Source of the DNA: Micromonospora echinaurantiaca
GTDB lineage: Bacteria > Actinomycetota > Actinomycetes > Mycobacteriales > Micromonosporaceae
NCBI RefSeq assembly: GCF_900090235.1
Contig: NZ_LT607750.1
Coordinates: 942,501-1,006,500 of the forward strand
Length of the DNA stretch: 64,000 bases
Reading direction: 5' to 3'
Made by a program: the position numbers and the translations under genes. This document shows, piece by piece, positions 56,897-64,000 of this stretch. Numbering within the stretch: the first letter of the stretch is position 1; each line of letters opens with the position of its first letter. Below the pieces are notes generated by a model. That model was not told the DNA's origin. It saw only the letters and a program-made list of their open reading frames with translations, and did not search any database.

Positions 56897-58288
56897 TCAG
56901 GCGTGCGCGTGCAGCGGCTTGCCGGCGAGGGCCAGGTGCGCCTCGCCCAGGGCCTCGTTCTGCGTCGGGTGGGCGTGCACGAGCTGCGCCACCTCGGCCG
57001 GGTACGCCTCCCAGTTGTAGATGAGCTGCGCCTCGCCGACCAGCTCACCGACCCGGGCGCCGACCATGTGCACGCCGACCACCGGGCCGTCCTCCACCCG
57101 GACCAGCTTCACGAAGCCGGCCGTCTTGAGGATCTGACTCTTGCCGTTGCCACCCAGGTTGTAGTTGTACGTCTTGACCTTGTCGGCGCCGTACTGCTCC
57201 TTGGCCTTCGCCTCGGTGAGGCCGACCGACGCCAGCTCCGGGTCGGAGTAGGTGACCCGCGGGATGCCGGCCTCGTCGATCACGGCCGGGTTCTGGCCGG
57301 CGATCTCCTCGGCCACGAAGATGCCCTGCTGGAAGCCGCGGTGCGCGAGCTGGAGGCCGGGCACGATGTCGCCGACCGCGTAGACGTTCGGCACGCTGGT
57401 ACGCAGCCGCTCGTCGGTCAACACGTAGCCGCGGTCCATCTTGACGCCCTGCTCCTCGTAGCCGAGGTTGGCGGTGTTCGGGCCGCGGCCGACGGCCACC
57501 AGCAGCAGTTCGGCCTCGACGGTCTCGCCGCCGGCGATGGTCACCTTGACGCCGTTCTCGGTCTTCTCGACCTTCTCGAACGGCTTGCCGACCTTGAAGT
57601 TGATCTTCCGCTTCCGGAAGGCCCGCTCCAGCGCCTTCGACGACTCCTCGTCCTCGGCGGCCACCAGCCGGGGCAGCGCCTCGATGATCGTCACGTCCAC
57701 GCCGAAGGACTTCCACACGCTGGCGAACTCGACGCCGATCACGCCGCCACCGAGCACGATCGCCGAGGCCGGGACCCGGTCCAGGGTCAGCGCGTGGTCG
57801 CTGGTGATGACCCGCTCGCCGTCGATCTCCAGGCCGGGCAGGCTCTTGGCGTACGAGCCGGAGGCCAGCACGACGTTGCGGCCGGTGTAGCGCTTGCCGT
57901 CGACCTCGACGACGTTCTTGCCGACCAGCTTGCCGGCGCCAGCCACGAAGGTGATGTTCTTGGCGCCGCCGACCAGGCCCTGCAGACCCTTGTAGAGCCG
58001 GGCGACGACGCCGTCCTTGTACGAGTTGACCGCCGCCATGTCGATGCCGACCAGCTCGGCCTTCACGCCGAACTGCTCCGACTCGCGGGTCTGGTCGGCG
58101 ATCTCGGCGGCGTGCAGCAGGGCCTTGGTCGGGATGCAGCCGTTGTGCAGGCAGGTGCCGCCGAGCTTGCCCTTCTCGACCAGCGCGACGGAGAGGTTCA
58201 GCTGGGCGGCCCGCAGCGCCGCCGCGTAGCCGCCGCTGCCACCTCCGAGGATGACGATGTCGAAGGTTGCGTCGTTCGGCTCGCTCAC
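56897..58288 (-). CDS. lpdA: Dihydrolipoyl dehydrogenase (E3)
   Basis: A 463-residue FAD enzyme that reoxidises the dihydrolipoyl groups of E2 and GcvH with NAD+. FAD site: FDIVILGGGSGGYAAALRAA; redox disulfide C46-LHNG-C51 in GGTCLHNGCIPTK; NAD site: SAIVLGGGVIGVEFASVWKS; second FAD site: NVYAVGDIVPGLQLAHRG; catalytic His-Glu: VHAHPTQNEALGEAH. The GTG at 58288 is chosen because GGGAG lies 7 nt upstream; a TTG two codons earlier is less likely. It is transcribed into sucB, so E3 and E2 are made together, with lipA and lipB elsewhere in the window. Confidence 0.96.
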   Translation of the reverse strand: MSEPNDATFDIVILGGGSGGYAAALRAAQLNLSVALVEKGKLGGTCLHNGCIPTKALLHAAEIADQTRESEQFGVKAELVGIDMAAVNSYKDGVVARLYKGLQGLVGGAKNITFVAGAGKLVGKNVVEVDGKRYTGRNVVLASGSYAKSLPGLEIDGERVITSDHALTLDRVPASAIVLGGGVIGVEFASVWKSFGVDVTIIEALPRLVAAEDEESSKALERAFRKRKINFKVGKPFEKVEKTENGVKVTIAGGETVEAELLLVAVGRGPNTANLGYEEQGVKMDRGYVLTDERLRTSVPNVYAVGDIVPGLQLAHRGFQQGIFVAEEIAGQNPAVIDEAGIPRVTYSDPELASVGLTEAKAKEQYGADKVKTYNYNLGGNGKSQILKTAGFVKLVRVEDGPVVGVHMVGARVGELVGEAQLIYNWEAYPAEVAQLVHAHPTQNEALGEAHLALAGKPLHAHA

Positions 58289-58467
58289 GTCCAACTCCCA
58301 GGTCGCGTCGCTGCATCGGGGGTCACGGCGGGGTCACACGGACACACCCCACCTCGGTCATCTTGTCACCACCGGGCACAGGGCGCGTAGTGAGGTGCCC
58401 AACGACACGTCCGTGACACGTACGCTTGGCGCGACCTTCGATGGACGCACTGTGGGGAGACGGGTCG

Positions 58468-58797
58468 GTGGGACTGTTCCGACGACGCAAGCAGGCGCGC
58501 GCGACGAGCCTCGACCGCGCCGCCGATAGCGCCGATCTGGAGCATCTTGAGAACTTTGTCCGGACCAGGCGCGGGGTCGAGGCGTACATCGAGCCGCGGA
58601 CCACGGTCACCGAGACCACGGTGATGCTGATCGCCGACGACGGGGAGTGGACCCGCCGCCGGATCGACGGCCCGGACGGCGCCCGCCGGTTCGCCCACCG
58701 GATGGGCATCCCGATCTACGACGTCCGCCTGATGGGCTATCCCCAACGGATGCGCGACTTCAACGAGCGCCGCAAGCGCCGCCCCGACCTGTACTGA
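58468..58797 (+). CDS. Conserved hypothetical protein (109 aa)
   Basis: A 109-residue soluble protein: a basic N-terminus (MGLFRRRKQARATSLD), then DLEHLENFVRTRRGVEAYIE and TTVTETTVMLIADDGEWTRR, ending MGIPIYDVRLMGYPQRMRDF. Orthologues are widespread in actinobacteria beside lpdA or pepA, often mis-named oxidoreductase. Function is unknown; the fold looks alpha/beta. The GTG at 58468 has GGGGAG 9 nt upstream and matches the conserved MGLF start; ATGs at 58441 and 58426 would add poor residues. It is divergent from lpdA and converges with pepA. Confidence 0.8.
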   Translation: MGLFRRRKQARATSLDRAADSADLEHLENFVRTRRGVEAYIEPRTTVTETTVMLIADDGEWTRRRIDGPDGARRFAHRMGIPIYDVRLMGYPQRMRDFNERRKRRPDLY

Positions 58798-58876
58798 CCC
58801 GCCGCGCCGCACCGCCGCACACCGCGAGACCGCCGCGCACCCGGCCGGGCGCCGCGCCGCCCGCCGGAAGGCGGCT

Positions 58877-58930
58877 CAGACACGGAAAGAGTGGCCATCC
58901 CGCCCGGGATGGCCACTCTTTCGGTGAACG
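58877..58930. repeat. Family C palindromic element, copy 2 (54 nt)
   Basis: CACGGAAAGAGTGGCCATCC (from 58881) pairs with GGATGGCCACTCTTTCGGTG (to 58926) with one mismatch. It aligns over its full 54 nt with the copy at 37707. It is located in the convergent junction before pepA. Confidence 0.88.
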
Positions 58931-58963
58931 TGCGCGGGTCGTCAGCCCGCCGACGGGGCTGGG

Positions 58964-60535
58964 TCAGCCGTTGGCGGCGATGTCGTCGACCAGGTGGACC
59001 AGGGTGCGGACCGGGACGCCGGTGCCGCCCTTGGTCCAGTAGCCGGTCGGCTCGCCCGAGTGGTAGCCCGGCCCGGCGATGTCGATGTGCGCCCAGGCCA
59101 CGTCGTCGGCGACGAACTCGCGCAGGAACACGCCGCCCTGCAGCATGTGGCCGGCCCGGTCCATCCCGGCGTTGACCTGCGAGATGTCGGCGACGTCGGA
59201 GTCCATGCCCTTGCGCACGTCGTCCGGCAGCGGCATCGGCCAGGCCGGCTCGCCGGTCGCCTCGCCGGCGGCCTTCACCCGCTCGCACAGCTCCGGGCTG
59301 CCCATCACGCCGGCGATCTTCTTGCCCAGCGCGATGACCTGCCCGCCGGTCAGGGTGGAGGTCTCGAAGAGGTAGTCGCAGCCGTCCGCGCAGGCCCGGG
59401 CGATCGCGTCGGCCAGGATCATCCGGCCCTCGGCGTCGGTGTTGAGCACCTCCACCTTCTTGCCGTTGAACATGCTGATCACGTCGCCCGGCCGGTACGA
59501 CGTGCCGGACGGCATGTTCTCCGCCATCGGCAGGTACCCGGTCACCGCCACGGACGGCTTGAGCGCGGCGATCGCCAGCATGGCGGCGCCCACCGCGGCG
59601 GCCCCGGCCATGTCGGACTTCATCTCCCACATGCCCTGCGCCGGCTTGATCGAGATGCCGCCGGTGTCGAAGGTGATGCCCTTGCCGACCAGCGCGACCC
59701 GCTTGCCGCTGCCACCGCCGGCCGGGGTGTAGCTGAGCTTCACCAGCCGCGGCGGAGCCTCCGAGCCCTGGCCGACGGCGATGATGCCGCCGTAGCCGCC
59801 GGCGCGCAGCGCCGCCTCGTCCAGCACCTCGACCTCCAGCCCGGCCTCCCGGGCGGCGGTGGCCACCGCGTCGGCGAAGGCCGGCGGGCGCAGCTCGTTC
59901 GGGGCGGTGTTGACCCAGTCCCGGCTGCGCCGGACGGCGTCGGCGACCGCCTGGGCGCGGGCCACCTCGGCCTGGGCGGCGGCGTCGCCCGCGTCCGGCA
60001 CGGCGATCAGCACCTCGGCCACCGGCTCCCGGCGGGTCGGCTGCGGCCGGGTCTTGTAGCCGGCGAACCGGTAGCCGCCGAGCAGCGCGCCCTCGGCCAC
60101 CGCGCGCAGCGCGGTCGCGGCGTCGGCGTCGTCGGGCACCGGCAGGGCGAGAGCCACCCGGGGCGCGCCGGCCAGGGCCCGGACGGCCGCGCCGGCGGCC
60201 CGGCGCAGGGTCTCCGGAGCCGGGGCGGCGCCGGAGGGCTCCGGGCCGAGCCCGACGGCGGCGATCACCGGGGCGGTCACCGTGCCCAGGGTGGCCAGCT
60301 TGACCACCTCGCCGGGGCCGCCGGTCGCGCCGAGCAGCGCCAGCGTCTCGGTCAGCTTGCCGTCGAAGGCGGCGGCGATGCTCTCCGCGCCGCTGGCGAG
60401 CAGCAGGGTGCCGGCGAGGCCGCTGGTGGCGTCCTGCTCTCCGGTCTGGCTGTGCACGCCGATCACGATCGCGTCGACGGCAAGCTCGGCGGGGTCGGTG
60501 TCGACCAGGCTCAGGGTGGTGCTGGGCGATGTCAC
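58964..60535 (-). CDS. pepA: Leucyl aminopeptidase (M17)
   Basis: A 523-residue cytosolic aminopeptidase with two metals per active site. The C-terminal catalytic domain has VALVGKGITFDTGGISIKPA (first metal/Lys site), MWEMKSDMAGAAAVGAAMLA and the M17 signature NTDAEGRMILADA, with the bicarbonate-binding Arg in it. The N-terminal macro-like domain (about 1-180) is typical. The GTG at 60535 gives VTSPSTTLSLVDTD; upstream in-frame residues belong to the divergent promoter region. It removes N-terminal residues from peptides. It is divergent from gcvT. Confidence 0.95.
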   Translation of the reverse strand: MTSPSTTLSLVDTDPAELAVDAIVIGVHSQTGEQDATSGLAGTLLLASGAESIAAAFDGKLTETLALLGATGGPGEVVKLATLGTVTAPVIAAVGLGPEPSGAAPAPETLRRAAGAAVRALAGAPRVALALPVPDDADAATALRAVAEGALLGGYRFAGYKTRPQPTRREPVAEVLIAVPDAGDAAAQAEVARAQAVADAVRRSRDWVNTAPNELRPPAFADAVATAAREAGLEVEVLDEAALRAGGYGGIIAVGQGSEAPPRLVKLSYTPAGGGSGKRVALVGKGITFDTGGISIKPAQGMWEMKSDMAGAAAVGAAMLAIAALKPSVAVTGYLPMAENMPSGTSYRPGDVISMFNGKKVEVLNTDAEGRMILADAIARACADGCDYLFETSTLTGGQVIALGKKIAGVMGSPELCERVKAAGEATGEPAWPMPLPDDVRKGMDSDVADISQVNAGMDRAGHMLQGGVFLREFVADDVAWAHIDIAGPGYHSGEPTGYWTKGGTGVPVRTLVHLVDDIAANG

Positions 60536-60696
60536 TGAAGCTACTCCGGGCGGGCCGGGCCGGCCGCGTCGTCGCGTACCGGCGATGAAGGTCTCCGGCG
60601 GACCGTACCCGCCGGACGTCGGGGCTGTCCCGCCGACGGCTCCGGCGGGTCCCGCCGATGCTAACCAGCCGGTCCGCTGCCGGTAAGTTGCCACCC

Positions 60697-61827
60697 ATGA
60701 CCGACGTGACCTCCGACGCCGCCGCGACCCGGCTGCGCCGTTCCCCGCTGCACGAGCGGCACACCGCTCTCGGCGCCAAGTTCGCCCCGTTCGGTGGCTG
60801 GGAGATGCCCCTGGAGTACGCCGGCGGCGGGGTGCTCAAGGAGCACACCGCGGTGCGTACCGCGGTCGGCGTCTTCGACGTCTCGCACCTGGGCAAGGCG
60901 CGGGTGACCGGCCCCGGCGCGGCGGAGTTCGTCAACGCCTGCCTGAGCAACGACCTGGGCCGGATCGGGCCGGGCCGGGCGCAGTACACGCTCTGCTGCG
61001 ACGACGACACCGGCGGCGTGGTGGACGACATCATCGCCTACCTGCACGGCGACGACCACGTCTTCCTCATCCCGAACGCCGCGAACACCGCCGAGGTGGT
61101 GCGCCGGCTGCGCGCCGCCGCGCCGGCGTCGGTCACGGTCACCGACGAGCACGAGGCGTACGCGGTCCTCGCTGTGCAGGGGCCGCGCTCGGCCGAGCTG
61201 CTCGACGCGCTCGGCCTGCCCACCGGGCACGAGTACATGAGCTTCTCCACCGCCACCCTGGACGGGGTGCCGCTGACCGTCTGCCGCACCGGCTACACCG
61301 GCGAGCTGGGCTACGAGCTGGTGGTGCCGGCCGAGCACGCCGTCGCGGTCTGGGACGCGCTCTTCGCCGCCGGCGCGGCGTACGAGCTGCGCGCCTGCGG
61401 GCTGGCCGCCCGGGACACCCTGCGCACCGAGATGGGCTACCCGCTGCACGGGCAGGACCTGTCGCTGGAGATCAGCCCGGTGCAGGCGCGCTCCGGCTGG
61501 GCGGTCGGCTGGGACAAGCCGGCCTTCTGGGGCCGGGACGCGCTGCGCGCCGAGAAGGCGGCCGGCCCCCGGCGTACGTTGCGCGGCCTGGAGGCCGTCG
61601 ACCGGGCGATCCCGCGCCCTGGCATGACGGTGCACGTCGGCGACACGGCGGTCGGCACCGTCACCAGCGGCACCTTCTCGCCGACGAAGAAGCAGGGCAT
61701 CGCCCTGGCCCTGCTGGACACCGCCGCCAACCTTTCCGACGGCGACCTGGTCGAGGTCGACATCCGCGGCCGCCGCGCCCAGATGCGCGTCACCCGCCCC
61801 CCCTTCATCCACCCCTCCGTCAAGTAA
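60697..61827 (+). CDS. gcvT: Aminomethyltransferase (glycine cleavage T protein)
   Basis: A 376-residue T protein. It moves the methylene group from the aminomethyl-lipoyl arm of H protein to tetrahydrofolate, releasing ammonia. Conserved parts: [59 protein letters not shown], the catalytic Asp region [11 protein letters not shown], and [20 protein letters not shown]. The ATG at 60697 follows TAAGTT by 7 nt, so it is probably leaderless. No glycine riboswitch is seen upstream. It depends on lipoate made by LipA/LipB and on LpdA for recycling. A family B element follows the stop. Confidence 0.95.
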   Translation: MTDVTSDAAATRLRRSPLHERHTALGAKFAPFGGWEMPLEYAGGGVLKEHTAVRTAVGVFDVSHLGKARVTGPGAAEFVNACLSNDLGRIGPGRAQYTLCCDDDTGGVVDDIIAYLHGDDHVFLIPNAANTAEVVRRLRAAAPASVTVTDEHEAYAVLAVQGPRSAELLDALGLPTGHEYMSFSTATLDGVPLTVCRTGYTGELGYELVVPAEHAVAVWDALFAAGAAYELRACGLAARDTLRTEMGYPLHGQDLSLEISPVQARSGWAVGWDKPAFWGRDALRAEKAAGPRRTLRGLEAVDRAIPRPGMTVHVGDTAVGTVTSGTFSPTKKQGIALALLDTAANLSDGDLVEVDIRGRRAQMRVTRPPFIHPSVK

Positions 61828-61843
61828 CCCGCCCTCTCACCTC

Positions 61844-61904
61844 GTTGATCATGAGGTTAGCGGCGCTAACGGAGATCGACATCGCCGTCAACCTCATGAT
61901 CAAC
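61844..61904. repeat. Family B palindromic element, copy 4 (61 nt)
   Basis: It opens GTTGATCATGAGGTTAGCGG and ends CGTCAACCTCATGATCAAC; the spacer shares GGAGATCGAC with copy 2. It begins 16 nt after the gcvT stop, in the junction with the DUF2314 gene. Confidence 0.88.
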
Positions 61905-61934
61905 GCCGAGGGGGGGGGCGGGGGTGGGGGCGGG

Positions 61935-63224
61935 TCAGGGGGTGGGGGGTTCGCCGGAGTCCAGGACGGCCTGGGTCCACCCGCCTTCGATGACGCCGGT
62001 GCCGTCGAGCAGGGCCCAGTCGACGACGTCGGCGGCTTCCACCACCACGGGGGCGCCGATCCGGACGGTCGGGTCGGTGTGCGCGTCGCTGGCGCTGGCG
62101 CCGACGATCCGCTCCGGCGACTCCCACGCGGTCACCCCGGCCCAGACGAACTCCGGGCCGTCGTCGCCGGGCAGGCCGTACTTGACCACCAGCTGGGTCT
62201 CCGGCGGCAGTTGGCCGGTGACGAACCGGGCCCGGATGTCGCCGAGCCCGGCGCGGGCGGTCGCGATCGCCCGGCTCATCGCGTCGCCCGAGCGGGCGTA
62301 GCGCACGTCCGGCTGGATGCCGGAGAAGAGGGTGGCGCAGGCGGCGGCGTAGTAGCGCCCGGCCGGCCCGGGATGACCGGCGGGCGGGTGCAGGCTGAGG
62401 AACGAGTCGGCGTCCGGGTCGGTGGCCGGGTCCAGCTCCAGCCGCAGCAGCACCGGCGCGGTCGCCCCGTGCTGCTCCGGATTGCCGTACGCCACCGCGA
62501 TGTCGTGCCCGGTCACCGTGGCCAGCACGGGCAGCTGCACGAACGCCGGCACCTCCTCGCCGGCCAGCCCGTCGGTCCAGTCCCGCAGCAGCCGCCGTGC
62601 GGCGCCGGTCATCACCGCGCCCCAGGCCCGGGTGAGGTGGTCCGGCACCCCCTGGGTCTGCAGTTCCAGCAGCCCGAACCGGCGCAGCCCCTTGGTGGTG
62701 AACCAGAGCCCTTCGGCGTCCGAGGAGTACGGCACCAGCACCCAGTCGACCAGCCGGATCCGCCCCCGCTCGTCGGGGAGCGACCGCAACGCCGTCGCCG
62801 GGTCGAGGAACTGCAACCCGAAGACGTCCACCACGTCGCCGTGCACCGACTCGGCGACCGCGGCGGCCACCGCCCGCGCCGCCCACTCGTGCGCCGGCGG
62901 CCAGCCGGGCCGGTACTCGGCCTGCACCACCACCAGGTGGCTGGCCGCGGCCAGCCGGTCCAGCTGCGCCTTGCTGGCGCCGAACGCGGTGAGCAGGTCC
63001 GGCGGCAGCTCGGGGAACTCGCCCACCGACCGGGTGTCCACGCTCATCAGCGGGCTGTCCAGCATCTGCCGGGCCAGGCCGTACACGGGATCGGCCAGCC
63101 GGCCCTTCAACGCCTCCACCGCGGTCTTCGGACGGACCCTCGGCAACCCGGCCATCGGCACCAGGTAGGTGGCGCTCAGCGACTCCGGCACCGGTACGGG
63201 CAGGAAGTCGTCCGTGATGAGCAT
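61935..63224 (-). CDS. DUF2314-domain hypothetical protein
   Basis: A 429-residue soluble protein. The N-terminal two thirds (MLITDDFLPVPVPESLSATY onward, with LDRLAAASHLVVVQAEYRPG and DVVDVFGLQFLDPATALRSL) resemble DUF4026-type N-terminal regions. The C-terminal part (ARFVTGQLPPETQLVVKYGL, EFVWAGVTAWESPERIVGAS, PVVVEAADVVDWALLDG) matches DUF2314. The function of the family is unknown. The ATG at 63224 has GGGGGAA 5 nt upstream; eight in-frame codons before it are less likely. It lies 67 nt downstream of cobS on the same strand. Confidence 0.8.
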   Translation of the reverse strand: MLITDDFLPVPVPESLSATYLVPMAGLPRVRPKTAVEALKGRLADPVYGLARQMLDSPLMSVDTRSVGEFPELPPDLLTAFGASKAQLDRLAAASHLVVVQAEYRPGWPPAHEWAARAVAAAVAESVHGDVVDVFGLQFLDPATALRSLPDERGRIRLVDWVLVPYSSDAEGLWFTTKGLRRFGLLELQTQGVPDHLTRAWGAVMTGAARRLLRDWTDGLAGEEVPAFVQLPVLATVTGHDIAVAYGNPEQHGATAPVLLRLELDPATDPDADSFLSLHPPAGHPGPAGRYYAAACATLFSGIQPDVRYARSGDAMSRAIATARAGLGDIRARFVTGQLPPETQLVVKYGLPGDDGPEFVWAGVTAWESPERIVGASASDAHTDPTVRIGAPVVVEAADVVDWALLDGTGVIEGGWTQAVLDSGEPPTP

Positions 63225-63291
63225 GATCGTTCCCCCGGTCGGCCGCACCGTGCTGTCGTGGGAGAACGCTACCCGCCGCGGCGCGCCGGAC

Positions 63292-64000
63292 TCAGCTGGA
63301 CAGCACGAGTCCCAGGTAGACCAGCGTGGTGACCAGCTCCACGGTGGCGCCGAGCACGTCGCCGGTGATCCCGCCGAGGCGGCGTACCACGTGCCGCAGC
63401 AGGGCCGCCGCCACGGCGACGGCGGCGAGCACGGCGAGCGGCCCCTGCCACGGGCGGTCCGGCACCGCGGCGACCGCCACCAGCGCGACGGCGGCCGTGC
63501 CGGCGACCAGCGCGACCGGTCCGACGGTCCCGGCGACCAGCGCGCCCAGCCCTTCCGGCCGGGCCGCCGGCACGCCCCGCCGGCAGGCCACGGCGACGCC
63601 GAGCCGGCCGGCGGCGGTCGCCGCCACCACCGCCGCGAGCGCCGCCGGCCACGACCGCCCGGCCAGCTCCGCGAGCGTCGCGGCCTGCACCAGCAGGACG
63701 ACCACCAGCGCGACCACCCCGAACGGCCCCACGTCCGGCTTCTTCATGATCTCCAGCGCGGCCGCCCCCCGCCGGTACGACCCCAGCGCGTCGACCGTGT
63801 CGGCCAGCCCGTCCAGGTGCAGACCCCGGGTGAGCAGCGCGCCCGCGCCAACGGTCACCCCGGCGGCGACCAGCGGCGGCGCGACCGCGACCAGGAGCAG
63901 CAGCAGCCCGGCGAGCAGCGCGCCCAGCAGCGCCCCCACCGCCGGGGCCAGGGCCATCGCGGTGCCCGCCACCGACCGGTCGATCCGGCCGGCGCGCACC
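63292..64000 (-). CDS. cobS: Adenosylcobinamide-GDP ribazoletransferase (N-terminus beyond window)
   Basis: At least 235 residues are visible, lacking only the first few. CobS is an integral membrane enzyme that joins adenosylcobinamide-GDP and alpha-ribazole in the last steps of cobalamin synthesis. Marks: TRGLHLDGLADTVDALGSY (acidic metal-binding motif), RRGAAALEIMKKPDVGPFGV, and RRLGGITGDVLGATVELVTT near the C-terminus. About seven hydrophobic segments are present. The gene continues past base 64000, so its start and any cob operon partner are unseen. Confidence 0.94.
   Translation of the reverse strand, partial: VRAGRIDRSVAGTAMALAPAVGALLGALLAGLLLLLVAVAPPLVAAGVTVGAGALLTRGLHLDGLADTVDALGSYRRGAAALEIMKKPDVGPFGVVALVVVLLVQAATLAELAGRSWPAALAAVVAATAAGRLGVAVACRRGVPAARPEGLGALVAGTVGPVALVAGTAAVALVAVAAVPDRPWQGPLAVLAAVAVAAALLRHVVRRLGGITGDVLGATVELVTTLVYLGLVLSS

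Noticed and set aside
60536..60696. Glycine riboswitch upstream of gcvT
   Set aside because: The gap to pepA is only 161 nt, and no tandem aptamer features or glycine-riboswitch core were recognisable; the gcvT start looks leaderless.
1..64000. tRNA, rRNA, insertion sequence, integrase or prophage genes
   Set aside because: Searched by eye for T-arm GGTTCRANYCC patterns, transposase DDE/HUH motifs and phage structural proteins; none was convincing. A tRNAscan and IS search would be decisive.

Overview
The window is 64 kb of very GC-rich DNA from an actinomycete chromosome, most likely Micromonospora or a close relative in the Micromonosporaceae. The evidence is the strong G/C third-position bias, the many GTG starts, the many apparently leaderless genes (a TAnnnT -10 box 6-8 nt before the start codon), F420-linked enzymes, and the conserved actinobacterial order glnA2 - glnE - glnA1 - lipA - lipB - sucB - lpdA - pepA - gcvT - cobS. 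No rRNA or tRNA gene, CRISPR array, intact insertion sequence, prophage or integrase was seen. It reads as ordinary core chromosome interspersed with small regulator/enzyme pairs.

Layout. 0-9 kb: accessory genes, including an ArsR/VOC operon with a readable promoter-operator, an FBP-type EF-G-binding-like protein, an AviRb-like 23S rRNA 2'-O-methyltransferase, an AadA-like nucleotidyltransferase, a Nudix hydrolase, a frameshifted M48 protease, a histone-H1-like Lys/Ala protein and an RNB nuclease. 9-16 kb: F420H2:NADP oxidoreductase, panB, glutamine-dependent NAD synthetase, glnA2, a DUF350 protein and a WYL regulator. 16-20 kb: an exported protein, an LD-carboxypeptidase, and a TetR/VOC divergon. 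20-30 kb: a GATase-like protein and glnE, then four GT-C-type membrane proteins including two tandem MptB-like mannosyltransferases. 30-35 kb: PadR plus membrane protein, glnA1 with a GlnR box, an RDD protein and a DUF4191 protein. 34-46 kb: a large LuxR-type ATPase regulator, two more GT-C proteins, lipA, a T-box-controlled archaeal-type aspS, and lipB. 45-55 kb: a secreted PHB-depolymerase-type esterase, a TIGR01777 oxidoreductase, a MerR/aldo-keto reductase divergon, a methyltransferase, a sigma-factor deletion scar, an F420 oxidoreductase, LtrA, and a TetR/SDR divergon. 55-64 kb: sucB-type E2, lpdA, pepA, gcvT, a DUF2314 protein and cobS (cut by the window end).

How the genes work together. 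Nitrogen: glnA1 keeps the adenylylation tyrosine and has a GlnR box; glnE encodes the enzyme that would modify it. Lipoate: lipB and lipA make the cofactor that is carried on the two lipoyl domains of the E2 protein, and lpdA reoxidises it; gcvT belongs to another lipoate-dependent complex. Five small VOC proteins lie in the window, two of them beside their own regulators.

The most unusual content is between genes. Four families of palindromic elements (A: 63 nt, three copies; B: 61 nt, four copies; C: 54 nt, two copies; D: 42 nt, two copies) have fixed lengths and occupy 9 of the 13 convergent gene junctions. The other notable item is a complete-looking Asp-specific translational T-box riboswitch before the archaeal-type aspartyl-tRNA synthetase.
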